Assembly: GCA_014529385.2 (NCBI GenBank)
Contig: CM043956.1
Span: 66,452,281 to 66,516,280, forward strand
Direction of reading: 5' to 3'
DNA length: 64,000 nt
DNA from: Adiantum capillus-veneris
Lineage: Eukaryota > Streptophyta > Polypodiopsida > Polypodiales > Pteridaceae
Part shown: positions 19,730 to 30,640 of the stretch, in pieces
Layout: each line of letters starts with the position of its first letter
Position numbering within the stretch: position 1 is the first letter of the stretch
The notes under the pieces: generated by a model
Told to the model about the DNA's origin: nothing
Database searches by the model: none
Seen by the model: only the letters and a program-made list of their open reading frames with translations
Program-made: the position numbers and the translations under genes

Positions 19730-21110
19730 TTGTAGAGGATCTCTTACATGAATTTAAGGATGTGTTCCCGGACGATCTTCCTGGTATGCCTCCGCCTAGA
19801 GCGGTAGACCACGCCATAGATCTATATCCAGGAGCAACACCTTATTCAAGGGCTCCATACAGGTTCAATATTGATGAGCTTAAAGAGCTCAAGATACAAC
19901 TTGATGACCTTTTGAAAAAGGGTTTTATTAAACCTAGTGTATCTCCTTGGGGCAGTCCTGTGTTATTCCAAAAGAAAAAGGATGGTACATATAGGTTATG
20001 CATTGACTACAGGGGGTTAAACAAACAGACCATTAAGAACAAATATCCTCTTCCTCACATAGATGAATTGCTTAGCCATTTGAGTGGTGCCACAATATTT
20101 TCAAAGGTTGATCTTCGTTCTGGCTACCATCAAATCCGCATTAAGGTCGAGGACATTCCAAAGACTGCTTTTCGTACACGTTATGGGCATTATGAATTTA
20201 CAGTTCTTGCTTTTGGTTTGACTAATGCACCAGCAACTTTCATGTGCTTAATGAATAATATTTTTCACCCGTATCTTGATGACTTCATTCTGGTATTCTT
20301 AGATGATATTTTTGTGTATTCTAAGAATGAAGAAGATCATGCATTGCACTTAAAGAGAACATTTGAGGTTTTGCGTGAACATAAATTGTATGCCAAAGCA
20401 AGTAAGTGTACTTTTGCAAAGGATCAGATTGTGTACTTGGGAAGAGTGATTTCTAAAGAGGGGATTCACATTGACCTTGACAAAGTTAAAACTATTGTGG
20501 AGTGGCCAACACCAAAGTCATTAAGGGATGTGAGAAGCTTTATGGGTCTAGCACAATACGAGAGAGCACACATTAAAGATTTCTCTAAGATAGCAAGTCC
20601 TTTGACCGAATTGACCAAGAAAGACAAGGGTTTTGTGTGGACTTCTACCTGTGAGACTGCTTTTGAGACCTTGAAGGCTAAAATAGCAGAAAATTGTGTT
20701 TTGAAAGTTCCTGAGATGGGCAAACCATTTGTTGTGTCATGTGATGCTAGTGGTGAACAACTAGGGTGTGTTTTGACACAAGAAGGAAGAGTGGTTGCAT
20801 ATGAGTCTAGGAAATTAAGACGACATGAATTGAACTATGCAACACATGATCTAGAATTGCTTGCTGTTGTTCATGCATTGAAACATTGGCGTCATCTTTT
20901 GCTTGGTGTCAAATTTGAATTGCGTACTGATCATCAAAGTTTGAAGTATATTTTCACGCAGCCATTGTTAAACAACAGACAAAGGAGATGGATTGAATTG
21001 TTGGCTGAGTATGATTTTGACTTGAAGTATTTGTGTGGGAAAGAAAATAAAGTTGCAGATGCATTGAGTCGTAGGCCCATGTGTAATTTGTTGACTGTTG
21101 TGCGATCCAA
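19730..21110 (+). CDS. Z reverse transcriptase and RNase H
   Basis: RT blocks in order: [66 protein letters not shown] and the catalytic loop [10 protein letters not shown] near 20290-20320. RNase H follows: [48 protein letters not shown] and VADALSRR. All are in the Gag frame. Together they turn element RNA into double-stranded cDNA. Confidence 0.96.
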
Positions 21111-21239
21111 TTTGGTTGATTAGATACATGCCGAAGTTGAAAGCGATTCTTTTTACATGCCTATTTTGAAATTCTTGCGTGAGAATATTGGTGAGATGTA
21201 TGAGAACAGATATCACTTGTATAAGGGAAATCTGTATTA

Positions 21240-22060
21240 TTATGACCGCTTGTGTATTCCTGCAAATTCTGCTTTTAAGAGTCAAATTCTGCATGAGTGT
21301 CATAACTCACCTTTTTCTGGTCATCCTGGATTGAGTAAGACATATGAAAAGATTAAAAGTTCATTCTTTTGGCCACGTATGAAATTGGATGTTAAGAATT
21401 ATGTGCGTGAATGCTTTCAATGTCAACAAGTTAAAATTGAACATAAGAGGATGCCTGGTGACCTTCAACCCTTAGACATTCCTTTACAGAAGTGGGAGTC
21501 TATATCCATGGACTTTATTATTAGACTTCCTACTACTCGTGGAGGGTATGACTCGATCTTTGTGGTAGTAGATAGACTCACAAAACAGGCTCACTTCTTT
21601 CCCGTGAAAATAACTGATACTGCTTTGACCATTGCACGCTTGTTTGTGAAAGAGATATTTCGTTTGCATGGCATGCCCAAGAGCATAGTGTCTGACAGAG
21701 ATTCTAAGTTCACTTCACATTTCTGGAGAGCGACTTTTGACTCTATAGGTACCCAGTTACGCATGTCTACTGCTTTTCACCCTCAAACCGATGGGGAAAC
21801 GGAGAGAGTGAATCGTATTTTAGAAGATATGTTACGAATGTATGTGAATGAAAACCAATCTAATTGGAATGAATATTTGCCTTTGGTTGAATTTGCATAC
21901 AACAGTTCATATCATTCATCTATTAGGATGACCCCGTTTGAAGCAATGTATGGCTATAACTGTCCCACACCTATAAATTTTCTTAGCTCAAGGAATAAGG
22001 TAGAACTGTCACGTGAGATGCTTGAAAAGATGGATAACGAGTTGGCCAAAATCAGGGGGA
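21240..22060 (+). CDS. Z integrase (zinc-binding domain and catalytic core)
   Basis: The H2C2 zinc region is present (HECHNSPFSGHPGLSKTYEK and CFQCQQVK), then the core blocks SMDFIIRLPTTRGGYDSIFV, VSDRDSKFTSHFW, STAFHPQTDGETERVNRILE and PFEAMYGYNCPTP. The set of catalytic acidic residues (D, D, E) is visible. It inserts the cDNA into the host genome. Confidence 0.95.
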
Positions 22061-22189
22061 ATATTAGAGAAGCCCAAAAGAGACATAAATTGTATTATGA
22101 CAAGAAACATCGGGTTGTGGAGTATGAAACTGGGGAGATGGTTTTCTTAAAAGTTATTCCCGAGAAGTCTCATTTAATTCTTGGGAAGG

Positions 22190-22542
22190 ATAAGCGATTG
22201 TCTCCACGATTTGCTGGGCCATTTAAAATTTTGAAGCGCATTGGTTCATTAGCTTACAAATTGGAATTGCCTTCTCATGTCAAAGTGCATCCTGTATTTC
22301 ATGTGAGTTTATTGAAAAAGTATGTTCCTAACGTGCACCATGTTTTACAGGACAACTCTAAGTTGAAAGATGACGGAACATTGACAGTAGAACCAGATTT
22401 AGTGCTAGATAGGCGTGCCAAACATTTGAGAAATAGAGACATTGTGGAAGTTTTGGTTAAGTGGCAGAACTATCCAGTAGAGGATGCATCTTGGGTTGAT
22501 CTTAGTGTTTTGCAAAGCGAATTTCCCTCCTTCCAACTCTGA
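22190..22542 (+). CDS. Z integrase C-terminal domain and chromodomain
   Basis: The GPY/F-like block PRFAGPFKILKRIGSLAYKL and HPVFHVSLLKKYV are followed by a chromodomain-like end: VEVLVKWQNYPVEDASWV. In chromoviruses this module steers integration toward particular chromatin. It ends 29 bases before the 3' LTR. Confidence 0.92.
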
Positions 22543-22556
22543 GGACAGAGTTAATT

Positions 22557-22571
22557 TTGAAAAGGGGAGAT
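22557..22571 (+). promoter_or_regulatory. Z polypurine tract
   Basis: tgaaaaggggagat lies directly before the 3' LTR start at 22572. Confidence 0.92.
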
Positions 22572-23453
22572 TGTAACAAGACTTGATTTCGAGGTGTTTT
22601 AGTAATAAATTTTGTTTTCTAGGAAGTTTTTGTCATTTTAAAGTTAGTCCACTGTGTAGAAGGATGTGTGGATTGTTTTCGTCCGATAAAATTTTTTGAT
22701 CCGGAAGGCACTTTCTGGGGCATTTTTGAAGGCGTTAACGTGGGATTTTGAAAAAGTGATGTATGAAGCGATTGAAGCCTGCGTTATAAGGAACAACTTT
22801 GGTTCTTTGAGTCTTTAGAGATTTTGATGTTTTGATGCTCGTTGAAGGCCAAAGATTAAGAAAAAAAGTTGGATTTGCTGTTTTTGCATCGTTTTTGTAG
22901 AAAATGCTGTTTTGCAGGTTGATTTTCAGCAAATCGGAGCAGGCTATGGAAATTTTCCATCACATAGCCGTCGAAGAGCGCAGCGAGGGCAACAAGATTG
23001 TATGAGACGGACTTGGGCTGTTTTGGCTCCGTTTGGGAGTTATGTTCAGTTGAAGACAGCTGAAAAATTGTGGACCTCTACGGATCGCTTCACGATAACG
23101 TTTTTTTTTAACCTTGTTCTCGCAGGTATATTGGCGCGCAAGTCGAGTCGACCGAGCGCCAAAAATAGAAAAGCGGCTATTTTAAGAGGTCGCAGGTTTT
23201 CTGGAGGAGAATAGAAGGACGGGTGGTGCGTTTTGGGGGTGATTCACCATTCTCTCTTCTGCGAGTGCGAGTGCGAGTGAGACGCTGCATGCAAGCGAAT
23301 TGAAGCTCGGGGGTGGTCGGGAGGTTCGAGCTCCGTACAACGGAGTGCGCCCATATATATATTCAATTGCTCCTCTGTTGTATCAAACACTATCAATACA
23401 AAGATTTCTTCCTCTGTTTTGCTGTCTATCTCTATTATTCGGTTCCCGTGACA
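22572..23453 (+). repeat. Z 3' LTR (882 bp)
   Basis: Nearly identical to the 5' LTR except for about two substitutions and nine fewer hexamer units. Confidence 0.96.
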
Positions 23454-24929
23454 GCTAATCCATACGGTAATTCTAATAGATCGTACAGAGTGAAAGCGAT
23501 AGAAATGATCATCATGTGGGTTATTCATCTAGGATAGTACGTGAGAAATGTAGATATGAGAGAAGTGAAGAGATGAGAAGTTTCCCTCCCAAGCCCTATT
23601 CTTGCCCGTAGGCAATAAGGATACTGCGGGGAGAGATGTACCTGTAGCAAGGAGAACCTAAAATTTATAGAGAGGATGAATTAATATGAGTGAGAGAGAT
23701 AGGTTTGGTTAAGGAGATGAGATTAGATATATATATATATGTTGGGTTAGAGATGAAAAAGAAAACAACAAGAAATCAAGAAAACATCAATGTAGAACAC
23801 ATCTTACTTGACAAACCCTTCGGCACCATTATTGATGGAGAGACAAGAAGAGGGGAGAACTCAAATTTGATTGATACGCCAAGTCCATGCCCTTCTTTGA
23901 TTAGAGTTGATCTTCCAAGGATAGCATGCAAGGATGGCTAGTCTTCCTCTAGGAGAAAGTGTAGGCTTAGGCTTATGTTAATGGCTAAGTACAATCAGGA
24001 ATTACTACTCAATCCCTCAAGAATTTCTCTCATCAATGGCTTGAATGCTTGAGTTCCTTTTCAAGGAAGAAGAGGTCTCCTTTTATAGGTGAAGGGAACC
24101 CCCAAGGGTTTACACAAGAAGAGAAGAGCCAGTGTGAATAGGAATTGGAAAAGTTGAAAATGAGCTGTCTCTGCATGATGTGGGCAGACTGGGGTGGATT
24201 ATTTTGATCATATCTCCTCAACCATGGCTTCAAAAAAAAAAGTAAAACTATGGGCAAAAACGTCAGCCCATTAGCTACAATTTTCATTTTAAAATCATTT
24301 TCCAATTCGGATTGGAACCTTGTGTAAAAAATTCATCAAAATAGGGTCCACTTCTGGCAGCAAAAGTCTTTCTGTGGTCCCCTTAGCCTAGACTTTCATT
24401 TGATTCCAAAGGACACCTCATGCCATATGAAAGCATGACATTGCTCTTTGACAAAGTTTTGTAATCATGCTTGTAATCATGCTTGCAATAATGCATTAAA
24501 ATAAGTGTATCTTTGAAATCATGCCACCTAGTGTCCCACTAGGATTTGATTCCCCCCTAGTAGCTATTTAAAAAGAAATATAAGAAAAATATGAAGAATA
24601 CATAGAATATATATATATATATATTGGAGTTTGTCCTAAATATAGGATCTAGCTATGGTGAGAGATGATAATGAGATAGTAGAAATAAAGAATCAATGAT
24701 TTTTAACCCAAGTTAAAGAGGCGGAGCTATTGAGCTTTTCCCATAGTATTTTCTGATGGTAAAGTAAGGATAGGTTACCCTTGAGAAAAATAATAGGATG
24801 AGATAGAAGGCTTATTATTATACTTAAATATGCATATGTACATTATAGGAAAGATAAATATGTATCTAAAAAATTACAAGATAGATCTTGTAACATGCAT
24901 TCCCACTATGTACGTGTCATAGCACGACA
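23454..24929 (-). repeat. Y1 left LTR, second segment
   Basis: Continues the match to the right LTR (about 31186-32638) after Z. It contains a minus-strand TATA-like word (cctataaaagg, near 24074-24085), several short AT runs (near 23728 and 24608), and ends gcacgaca. No gene. Confidence 0.93.
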
Positions 24930-24946
24930 ACCACCCCCTCTAAACC
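24930..24946 (-). promoter_or_regulatory. Y1 polypurine tract
   Basis: On the minus strand this reads ttagagggggtggt, directly before the LTR. The related element Y2 has the corresponding tttaaagggcgtag at 61119-61132. Confidence 0.85.
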
Positions 24947-24987
24947 TGCACATCCTCCGGTATGTGCCACATTATTTCTTTGTAAGA

Positions 24988-25740
24988 TCAGCCCTCTTGT
25001 ACATCTTCCTTGCTTTCTTCGGCATCCAGCTCACCTCTATCTGCAGTGATTTTTCCCACACAACCATAACGGCAAATCACCTCATCAAGAAGGAATTTGT
25101 ACACAGCTTCTGTGGTTTTAGCTCTTAATGCTCTTCCTTCAACCTGATTAGTTAGGTCTTCTCGTGCAAGAACCAAGTATCTCATCTTTCAGAGTCCTAA
25201 AGGCATTGTGACTAGATCCACAACCTATTTATAGTGCATGGCTAGTGGATATGTAGGGTGCAATCCATCATGATGTCGGACATTTGAATACATTTGACAA
25301 GTTACACATGACTCTACAAATTGAGATACATCTTTATACATACCAATATTTTTCTTTCAACTTGGAGAAGGTTGCCCACACACCCCTGTGTCCAGCCCAT
25401 AGACTCTCATGAAACTCTTGCATGAGCTTTACTTGAGTCTCTTTTTTACATATAACCCGTTGTGGTGTAGCACCCTTTTGTTTAGGATGCTTCCACAAGT
25501 AACCATCCCTCAAAAAGTACCCATATGCTTTCCTGCGTATCCTCTTGAATTCTTGTTCAGACCAATCATCCTGTTTTGTTAGAGTACTCAAGTAGCTTCC
25601 AATAAGAAGCCAATCACCTTCATAAAGCTCTTTCAAGAATGATTCAAATAGATTAGTCATGCAGACATTGTTACCTTTGACATGAGAGATAGAATAGAAC
25701 TTTGTGCCTACATCATCTCCCTCGTCAATCATTTGTGACT
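24988..25740 (-). pseudogene. Y1 integrase region (partial)
   Basis: At the right, frames carry the integrase zinc-binding region (QVKLMQEFHESLWAGHRGVW and LKEKYWYV). At the left is a piece of catalytic core (LTNQVEGRALRAKTTEAVYK, FLLDEVICRYGCVGKITADR) and an acidic tail ending before the PPT. Integrase is represented only in part, so this copy is a fossil. Confidence 0.85.
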
Positions 25741-25829
25741 CATCTTCATACCTTGCCCTTCATAGCATATCTGCCAGTGTATTGTCTTTACCTGCAATGT
25801 GCTTAAACTCAGGATTTAAGGACGTAATG

Positions 25830-26281
25830 CATTAGGGAAAATTTGGACTCACACAGGGGCCCTATAAGGAGTTTGACTTCCTCTCTCATGTCCAAAACGG
25901 CCGTGCGGTAAAATTTTTGCAAATCAACTCTAAACTTGGCGGAGATTTGACAGTTAGAATCTCCTCTTCAAGCTCTTTCTAATGATATATAGCACGCCAC
26001 AAGATTCCTCATATTTTAAAAGATTCTATTTTTGATTCTCTAGATTCTAAACGGAGTTGTCACATCACAAGAGAATCAAAAATAGAATCTTTCAAAATAT
26101 GAGGAATCCCATGGCGTGCTATATATCAATAGAAAGAGCTTGAAGAGTAGATTCTAACTGTCAAATCTCCGGCAAGTTTAGAGTTGATTTGCAAAAAATT
26201 TACCGCACGCCCGTTTTGGACACGAGAGAGGAAGTCAAACTCCTTATAAGGCCCCTTTGTGAGTCCAAATTTTCCCTAATG
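25830..26281. mobile_element. Foldback MITE with 211-bp arms, inside Y1
   Basis: The left arm 25830-26040 and right arm 26071-26281 are near-perfect reverse complements around a 30-bp loop. The outer ends read cattagggaaaatttggac and its complement. Flanking taatg at 25825-25829 and again at 26277-26281 could be a 5-bp target duplication, although it overlaps the terminal symmetry. It has no coding capacity. It interrupts Y1 pol between RNase H and integrase: the AYI coding block on the right and the SLNPEFKHIAGKDNTLADML block on the left are adjacent in relatives. The superfamily is unclear. Confidence 0.93.
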
Positions 26282-26283
26282 TA

Positions 26284-28134
26284 GGCAATCCACCGCAACA
26301 TCCCAATGTCTGGTGTTGAGCAGCTTATAATCATCCCAAGAAGTGGTAGACAATCTGTTTCTACAACCACACATGCAACAATTAGGTACTCTTTCCCACT
26401 TTTCAAGGCTGTAACCATACCCCATAACTCTCTCTTTATCTGTGGATAGTTTCTTTGGCGAGCACTTAGCACCTTTGCTCCAAATCTTACCACATACCTG
26501 TGTCCTTCTTTGTCATCTTGCCCTATTGCCCATCCAATCCCTGTAGGACTGGTGTCTACTGTCACAATTACTGGCCTTTGACACTTATAGTCTACATTTC
26601 TCAAAGTTGTTGCTGACTGGAGCAACTCCTTTAGCTTTTTCATGGATTTTACATGTGCTTCTGTCCATTTAAACTTCTGATTCTTTCTAAGCAGCTGATA
26701 AAGAGGATCAGCTACATGTGCATAATGTGGAATCCAAATAACATAGAAGACACATGCTCCTAGAAACCTTCTAACCTCAATGATGCTAGTGCATGTTTCT
26801 TTCATTCTTTGGATGGCATCTACCTTTGATGGACAAGGTTTCCTACCATATGGCCCGCACATGTGCCCCACAATAAGCACTTCGTTGACACCAAACATAG
26901 ACTTTTTCCCTGACAATGTAAGATTCACTTCTTCCAACCTAGACAAAATTTTATCACAATCATTTATGTGATTTACCACAAAACTGCGGCATCCCTTGAT
27001 ATCCAAAGCTTCATCTTTGTCACTTTCTTCACATCCTTTGATAGGCAAATCATCAATGAAAGGCATTGTGATTTGAGGAATAAAGTCACGTAAAACCTTA
27101 TTCATCCCATTCATCATATGTGCAACCGAGTTGGTTTCTCCCTGTGGCAAGGTACACATCCTTACCAAACCCAAAGGTGTCCTCATGGTTGTCAAGTCTC
27201 TGCTTTCGATTGCAAGCTGAAATTGATCATACCCTGAGTAGAGATCCCCCATTGAGTAGATTGCCCTCCCTACAAATGCCTCTACAAACTCATCCACAAT
27301 TGGACCTGTACCTACATTTCTAATTGTCACCTTGTTCACTGGTTGCATATCTTGGATGAAGCGTAGAGAACCATTCTTCTTCGGAACTATGAACCACCTT
27401 TTTGAGTATGGAGCACAAGAAGGCTCCAAGATTCCCATTTTGATTTTCTCATTTAGTAGCTCTACTAACTTTGGCAAATGAGCCTTTGGAACCGGAATAG
27501 GCCGCAGATTCCAAGGCACATGAGGTATTGTGAAAATTACCATAGGAGCTACAATAGAAGGATCAACACATCCTATCTCATGTGGCTCAAATACAAAAGA
27601 CTTACCATGTTTTGAAAGCATTTCTTTGAAGCACTTTGTCTCCTCTTGTGTTAGAAACTCCTCGCTACCAATCTGCAACTCTTGGAAAGACTCCTTTGTG
27701 AAGGTATGCCCAATCTTTTTAGGATTCCTCAAACTTGGTTGTAAAGAAGCCTGCTCAATCTTTTCCCTATTGTTGGGTGGTAAGGGTGAAGCTACTGGTT
27801 TCACCTTCTTTGCTACAGTCTTGTATTTAGTTTCAACATGGACTTCTGGGCCAACTATTTGGTTTTCTTTAAAGGCTTCTATTACTTGATACATTTCCAT
27901 AGAGCAAACTTCCATAACTTCATTTTCAAGATGCAAACTAGACCCCATTATAGCATCAAGCTCACCCATAGTATCTACAAAAGAAACTTGTTCACACAAA
28001 CCCAAAACATTTTCAGTAGGCTCTAGCAACCCACTCTTTTTCATGCCTATTTGTACATTATGCACATATTGCCTCTCACATCTCTTCAAATCTTCAAGTT
28101 TTGTAAAACATACTGATCCATTCTTTTTTACCAA
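26284..28134 (-). CDS. Y1 reverse transcriptase and RNase H
   Basis: From right to left: an N-terminal linker, then RT blocks MGILEPSCAPYSKRWFIVPK, KNGSLRFIQDMQPVNKVTIR, YSMGDLYSGYDQFQLAIES, DLTTMRTPLGLVRMCTLPQG and the catalytic loop MPFIDDLPIKG near 27036-27063. RNase H follows: VIVTVDTSPTGIGWAIGQ, RQRNYPQIKRELWGMVTALK and ETDCLPLLGMI. These words differ from the main plant gypsy clades and resemble a lineage I associate with fungal and some non-crop plant genomes. The frame is long and open up to the MITE. Confidence 0.9.
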
Positions 28135-28211
28135 GGAGCTCGTTGAAAAAGCTTCACCTATTTTTGGATCAGGCGAGACCCTTTTTCTTTCTGTACCACT
28201 GCAATCCCGCT

Positions 28212-28697
28212 TTACAATGGTACTTGGCCAAAACCCATCGTTTCTCTATGATCATGAAACTCTTTGCTCACCTTTGGTAGAGGATGTTCTCTGAGGTTGT
28301 CACGATTTCTTTCATGGTTTACACAAACTGTGAGAAATTGGACAGCTTGTTTACCATCTTTGCTACGTATCCTAGCATATGCTAAACCATCATCCATTAT
28401 CTTTGTTTCCATTCGAACTCCCATAATGTAGGGTTGTCCAAGGATGAGATGATATGAAGATGTATCCTGTACAAAGAAGTTTTGGTCAATCTTTACATCA
28501 CCTATTGTTACCTTCACACCTAGACATGCTGCATACAATTCACCGGATGAATTGTTTGCCACTTTTACCATCCAGCCATGATCTGTGTCCATCGGCCATT
28601 TGCACTTGTTGTAGAGACTCTTTGACATTATGTTTATTTCTGAACCATGGTCAATCAAGGCAACAAATGGATCTTCAAGATCACCTACCTTGACCAA
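28212..28697 (-). CDS. Y1 aspartic protease
   Basis: VALIDHGSEINIMSKSLYNK is the active-site block in this lineage's form, followed by FFVQDTSSYHLILGQPYIMG. It lies between gag and RT in gypsy order and acts in polyprotein maturation. Confidence 0.85.
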   Translation of the reverse strand: MVKVGDLEDPFVALIDHGSEINIMSKSLYNKCKWPMDTDHGWMVKVANNSSGELYAACLGVKVTIGDVKIDQNFFVQDTSSYHLILGQPYIMGVRMETKIMDDGLAYARIRSKDGKQAVQFLTVCVNHERNRDNLREHPLPKVSKEFHDHRETMGFGQVPL

Positions 28698-28733
28698 AGT
28701 TTCTGTAGTAGCCCTTTCCCAATGACTTCGTGA

Positions 28734-30560
28734 CTAGTAACTCCTATGAATATCTTCAACTTCTTCATCATCATTTGAGAAATGCATTTGCTTCACTCTC
28801 CCACTAGATTGGTAGCATCCTAACACAGATCCATCATTCTCCTTATTTTGCAGTTGCATCCCTTGTGTCTTCGAGTTTTCCCCTTCAACCTGTGGACGAG
28901 AAACTTCAACAAGGGTTTGCCTCTTCCTCTTCATGATGTCAATGATCTCCTCATGGAATTCATGCTTTGCAATGCCAAGAACTTCTCCCAGAGTAAACTC
29001 AATCTTGCTATTCAAGATCCTTTCCTCCAAGACTTTCTTTAAATCTGTAGCAACCTCAATATCAGATTGTAGTTTATAAGTTGGGCCTTTTGTCTTATTT
29101 TTTGTTGGCTCTTTCTTCTTTCCTGTTGTAGACTTCTCCATGAGTACTTCACGTGGAGATGCTCCTTGTGTTGAGGGTGTTTGAGAAGGCATTGAGTCGC
29201 TTCTTCCCCCACTTCTAGAAGCTCTTTTTGATGGTCCTTCATCAGTATTCTCACGTCTGCGATTCTCTTCTACAATTGCCTCATTTTGTTGGCATTTTGT
29301 AATGTAGGCATGCACTGACAATGAGTCCACTAGATCATTCCATCCTGTTTCTAGACGTATGCAATTACCTGCTTCATGTAGAATCTCTTTTGTAAGCTTT
29401 CCCTTTTTAGCTAATTGCATGACATTTGGCCAAATTTGACCATGATGGTCACTCACCTCTTCATCACAAAAATGTTCAATTTCTACTCCATAAGTAGCTG
29501 CCTCAACTGAAGAGGTGGCATGCTTAGTTGCCATATCTTCAACTAAGGTTTGCATTCCCCCCTTCCCAAAGTTAGTTCTCAAGGGTAGACCTGTCTCTCT
29601 TAAGTGGATTTTACCATCCTTAAAAAAGACAACATCTTTTGACAAAGAATCACTAAAATCATCACAATCTCTTCTTACATGGTCTATACTATCACACCAA
29701 ATACATCTATTAACAAACCCTTCTTTGGGCTGTTGTCTTTGCCTAGGAAGTGGCCCTGATGGTTGGCCTTTTTCTTCAAGCTTTGGAAGCTTCACCTTCA
29801 AGTCACGCATTCCCTTCACAAGCTCATCTAGCATGGACTCATAAAACTTAGGAGCAATAAAGGTAGGCTTTACCATTTTGTCAGAAGTTGAGGTGGAAGG
29901 ACTTGTAGTGTTTACTACCATCTTGTCCCTTCTTCTTTGTCGTTTGGCAAGCAGTGAGACAGCACCTTCAACCTCATTCCAGTCGGTCTTTAGTCCTTGC
30001 TCAGCATCTTTATCTTCAAGAAGAAGCTCCAAATTTTCTTGAAACTCTTTACCTGCAGCTTGTAAGAAAAGATATGTCTTCTCTGCATCTATTGTGGCCC
30101 TCTCTGTCCTTGTGAGTTGTGCATAGCGCCGCTCAAATTCCCTAAGTAGCTCTGTTATTGATAGTCCTTGCTTTGACTTGACTACCCATTCCACGAATGT
30201 CCTTTTGGTCACTCTCTCCGAGTCCTCCATGAAATATTCCTCCTTTAAAGCTACTTTGAGTTCTTCCCAATTTCTCTCATGCCCATCTTTAATTGCCCTA
30301 ACATGCTCCCTAATTTCTGGAGCAACAACTAGCTCAAGGCTTTGAATCATCTCACCTTCTGACACGCGATGCAACTCCATCTCCTTCACATACTCGCGTA
30401 AGTACTTGGTTACATCTTTGCCATTGAATTGATCCATTCTGTTGACGACTGCTTGTATGGCCTTTGTTGCTGAAATCTCCCTTCTTTCAGTGGCATGTTG
30501 TTGTTGCATGAACATTGCAAATGCTTGAAACATTTGCATTGTTGATGGGTCAAAATGCAT
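28734..30560 (-). CDS. Y1 Gag
   Basis: An open frame of 608 residues. Words such as MDQFNGKDVTKYLREYVKEM, WEELKVALKEEYF and TELLREFERRYAQLTRTERA mark a gypsy capsid-type Gag; a CCHC-like knuckle CIWCDSIDHVRRDC lies near 29665-29706. A Lys/Ser/Thr-rich linker and a basic C-terminal part follow. The start codon at 30560 is about 80 bp inside the 5' LTR. The frame looks whole, unlike the rest of Y1. Confidence 0.88.
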   Translation of the reverse strand: MHFDPSTMQMFQAFAMFMQQQHATERREISATKAIQAVVNRMDQFNGKDVTKYLREYVKEMELHRVSEGEMIQSLELVVAPEIREHVRAIKDGHERNWEELKVALKEEYFMEDSERVTKRTFVEWVVKSKQGLSITELLREFERRYAQLTRTERATIDAEKTYLFLQAAGKEFQENLELLLEDKDAEQGLKTDWNEVEGAVSLLAKRQRRRDKMVVNTTSPSTSTSDKMVKPTFIAPKFYESMLDELVKGMRDLKVKLPKLEEKGQPSGPLPRQRQQPKEGFVNRCIWCDSIDHVRRDCDDFSDSLSKDVVFFKDGKIHLRETGLPLRTNFGKGGMQTLVEDMATKHATSSVEAATYGVEIEHFCDEEVSDHHGQIWPNVMQLAKKGKLTKEILHEAGNCIRLETGWNDLVDSLSVHAYITKCQQNEAIVEENRRRENTDEGPSKRASRSGGRSDSMPSQTPSTQGASPREVLMEKSTTGKKKEPTKNKTKGPTYKLQSDIEVATDLKKVLEERILNSKIEFTLGEVLGIAKHEFHEEIIDIMKRKRQTLVEVSRPQVEGENSKTQGMQLQNKENDGSVLGCYQSSGRVKQMHFSNDDEEVEDIHRSY

Positions 30561-30621
30561 ATCCTATTGCTCAACATGATCACCCATGGTTACCCACAAC
30601 TTCTCACCCTGGCAGTTTCGC

Positions 30622-30640
30622 GTCGGGTTCACCAAAAATA
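30622..30640 (-). promoter_or_regulatory. Y1 primer-binding site
   Basis: On the minus strand the sequence just inside the 5' LTR contains tggtgaacccgacgcgaa. It starts with tgg, as expected for pairing with a tRNA 3' CCA end, but is not the initiator-Met type. I do not assign the tRNA. Confidence 0.65.

Larger units (their letters stand above)
16808..23453 (+). mobile_element. Z: Ty3/gypsy chromovirus, plus strand, young and nearly whole
   Basis: Both LTRs, PBS, gag-pol and PPT are present in order over 6646 bp. The target duplication gctaa is exact (16803-16807 and 23454-23458). The 5' LTR is 936 bp and the 3' LTR 882 bp; the 54-bp difference is nine units of a hexamer repeat. Outside it I count only about two substitutions in about 880 bp, so the insertion is very recent (probably about a hundred thousand years at a grass-like rate, more if the rate is slow). 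The pol end carries a chromodomain, which defines the chromovirus clade. The coding region looks nearly whole, with about one break. Confidence 0.97.

Noticed and set aside
28043-28294. Plus-strand open frames opposite Y1 pol and gag (also 27530-27889 and 29515-29844)
   Set aside because: They are complements of the Y1 coding frames and have no domain.
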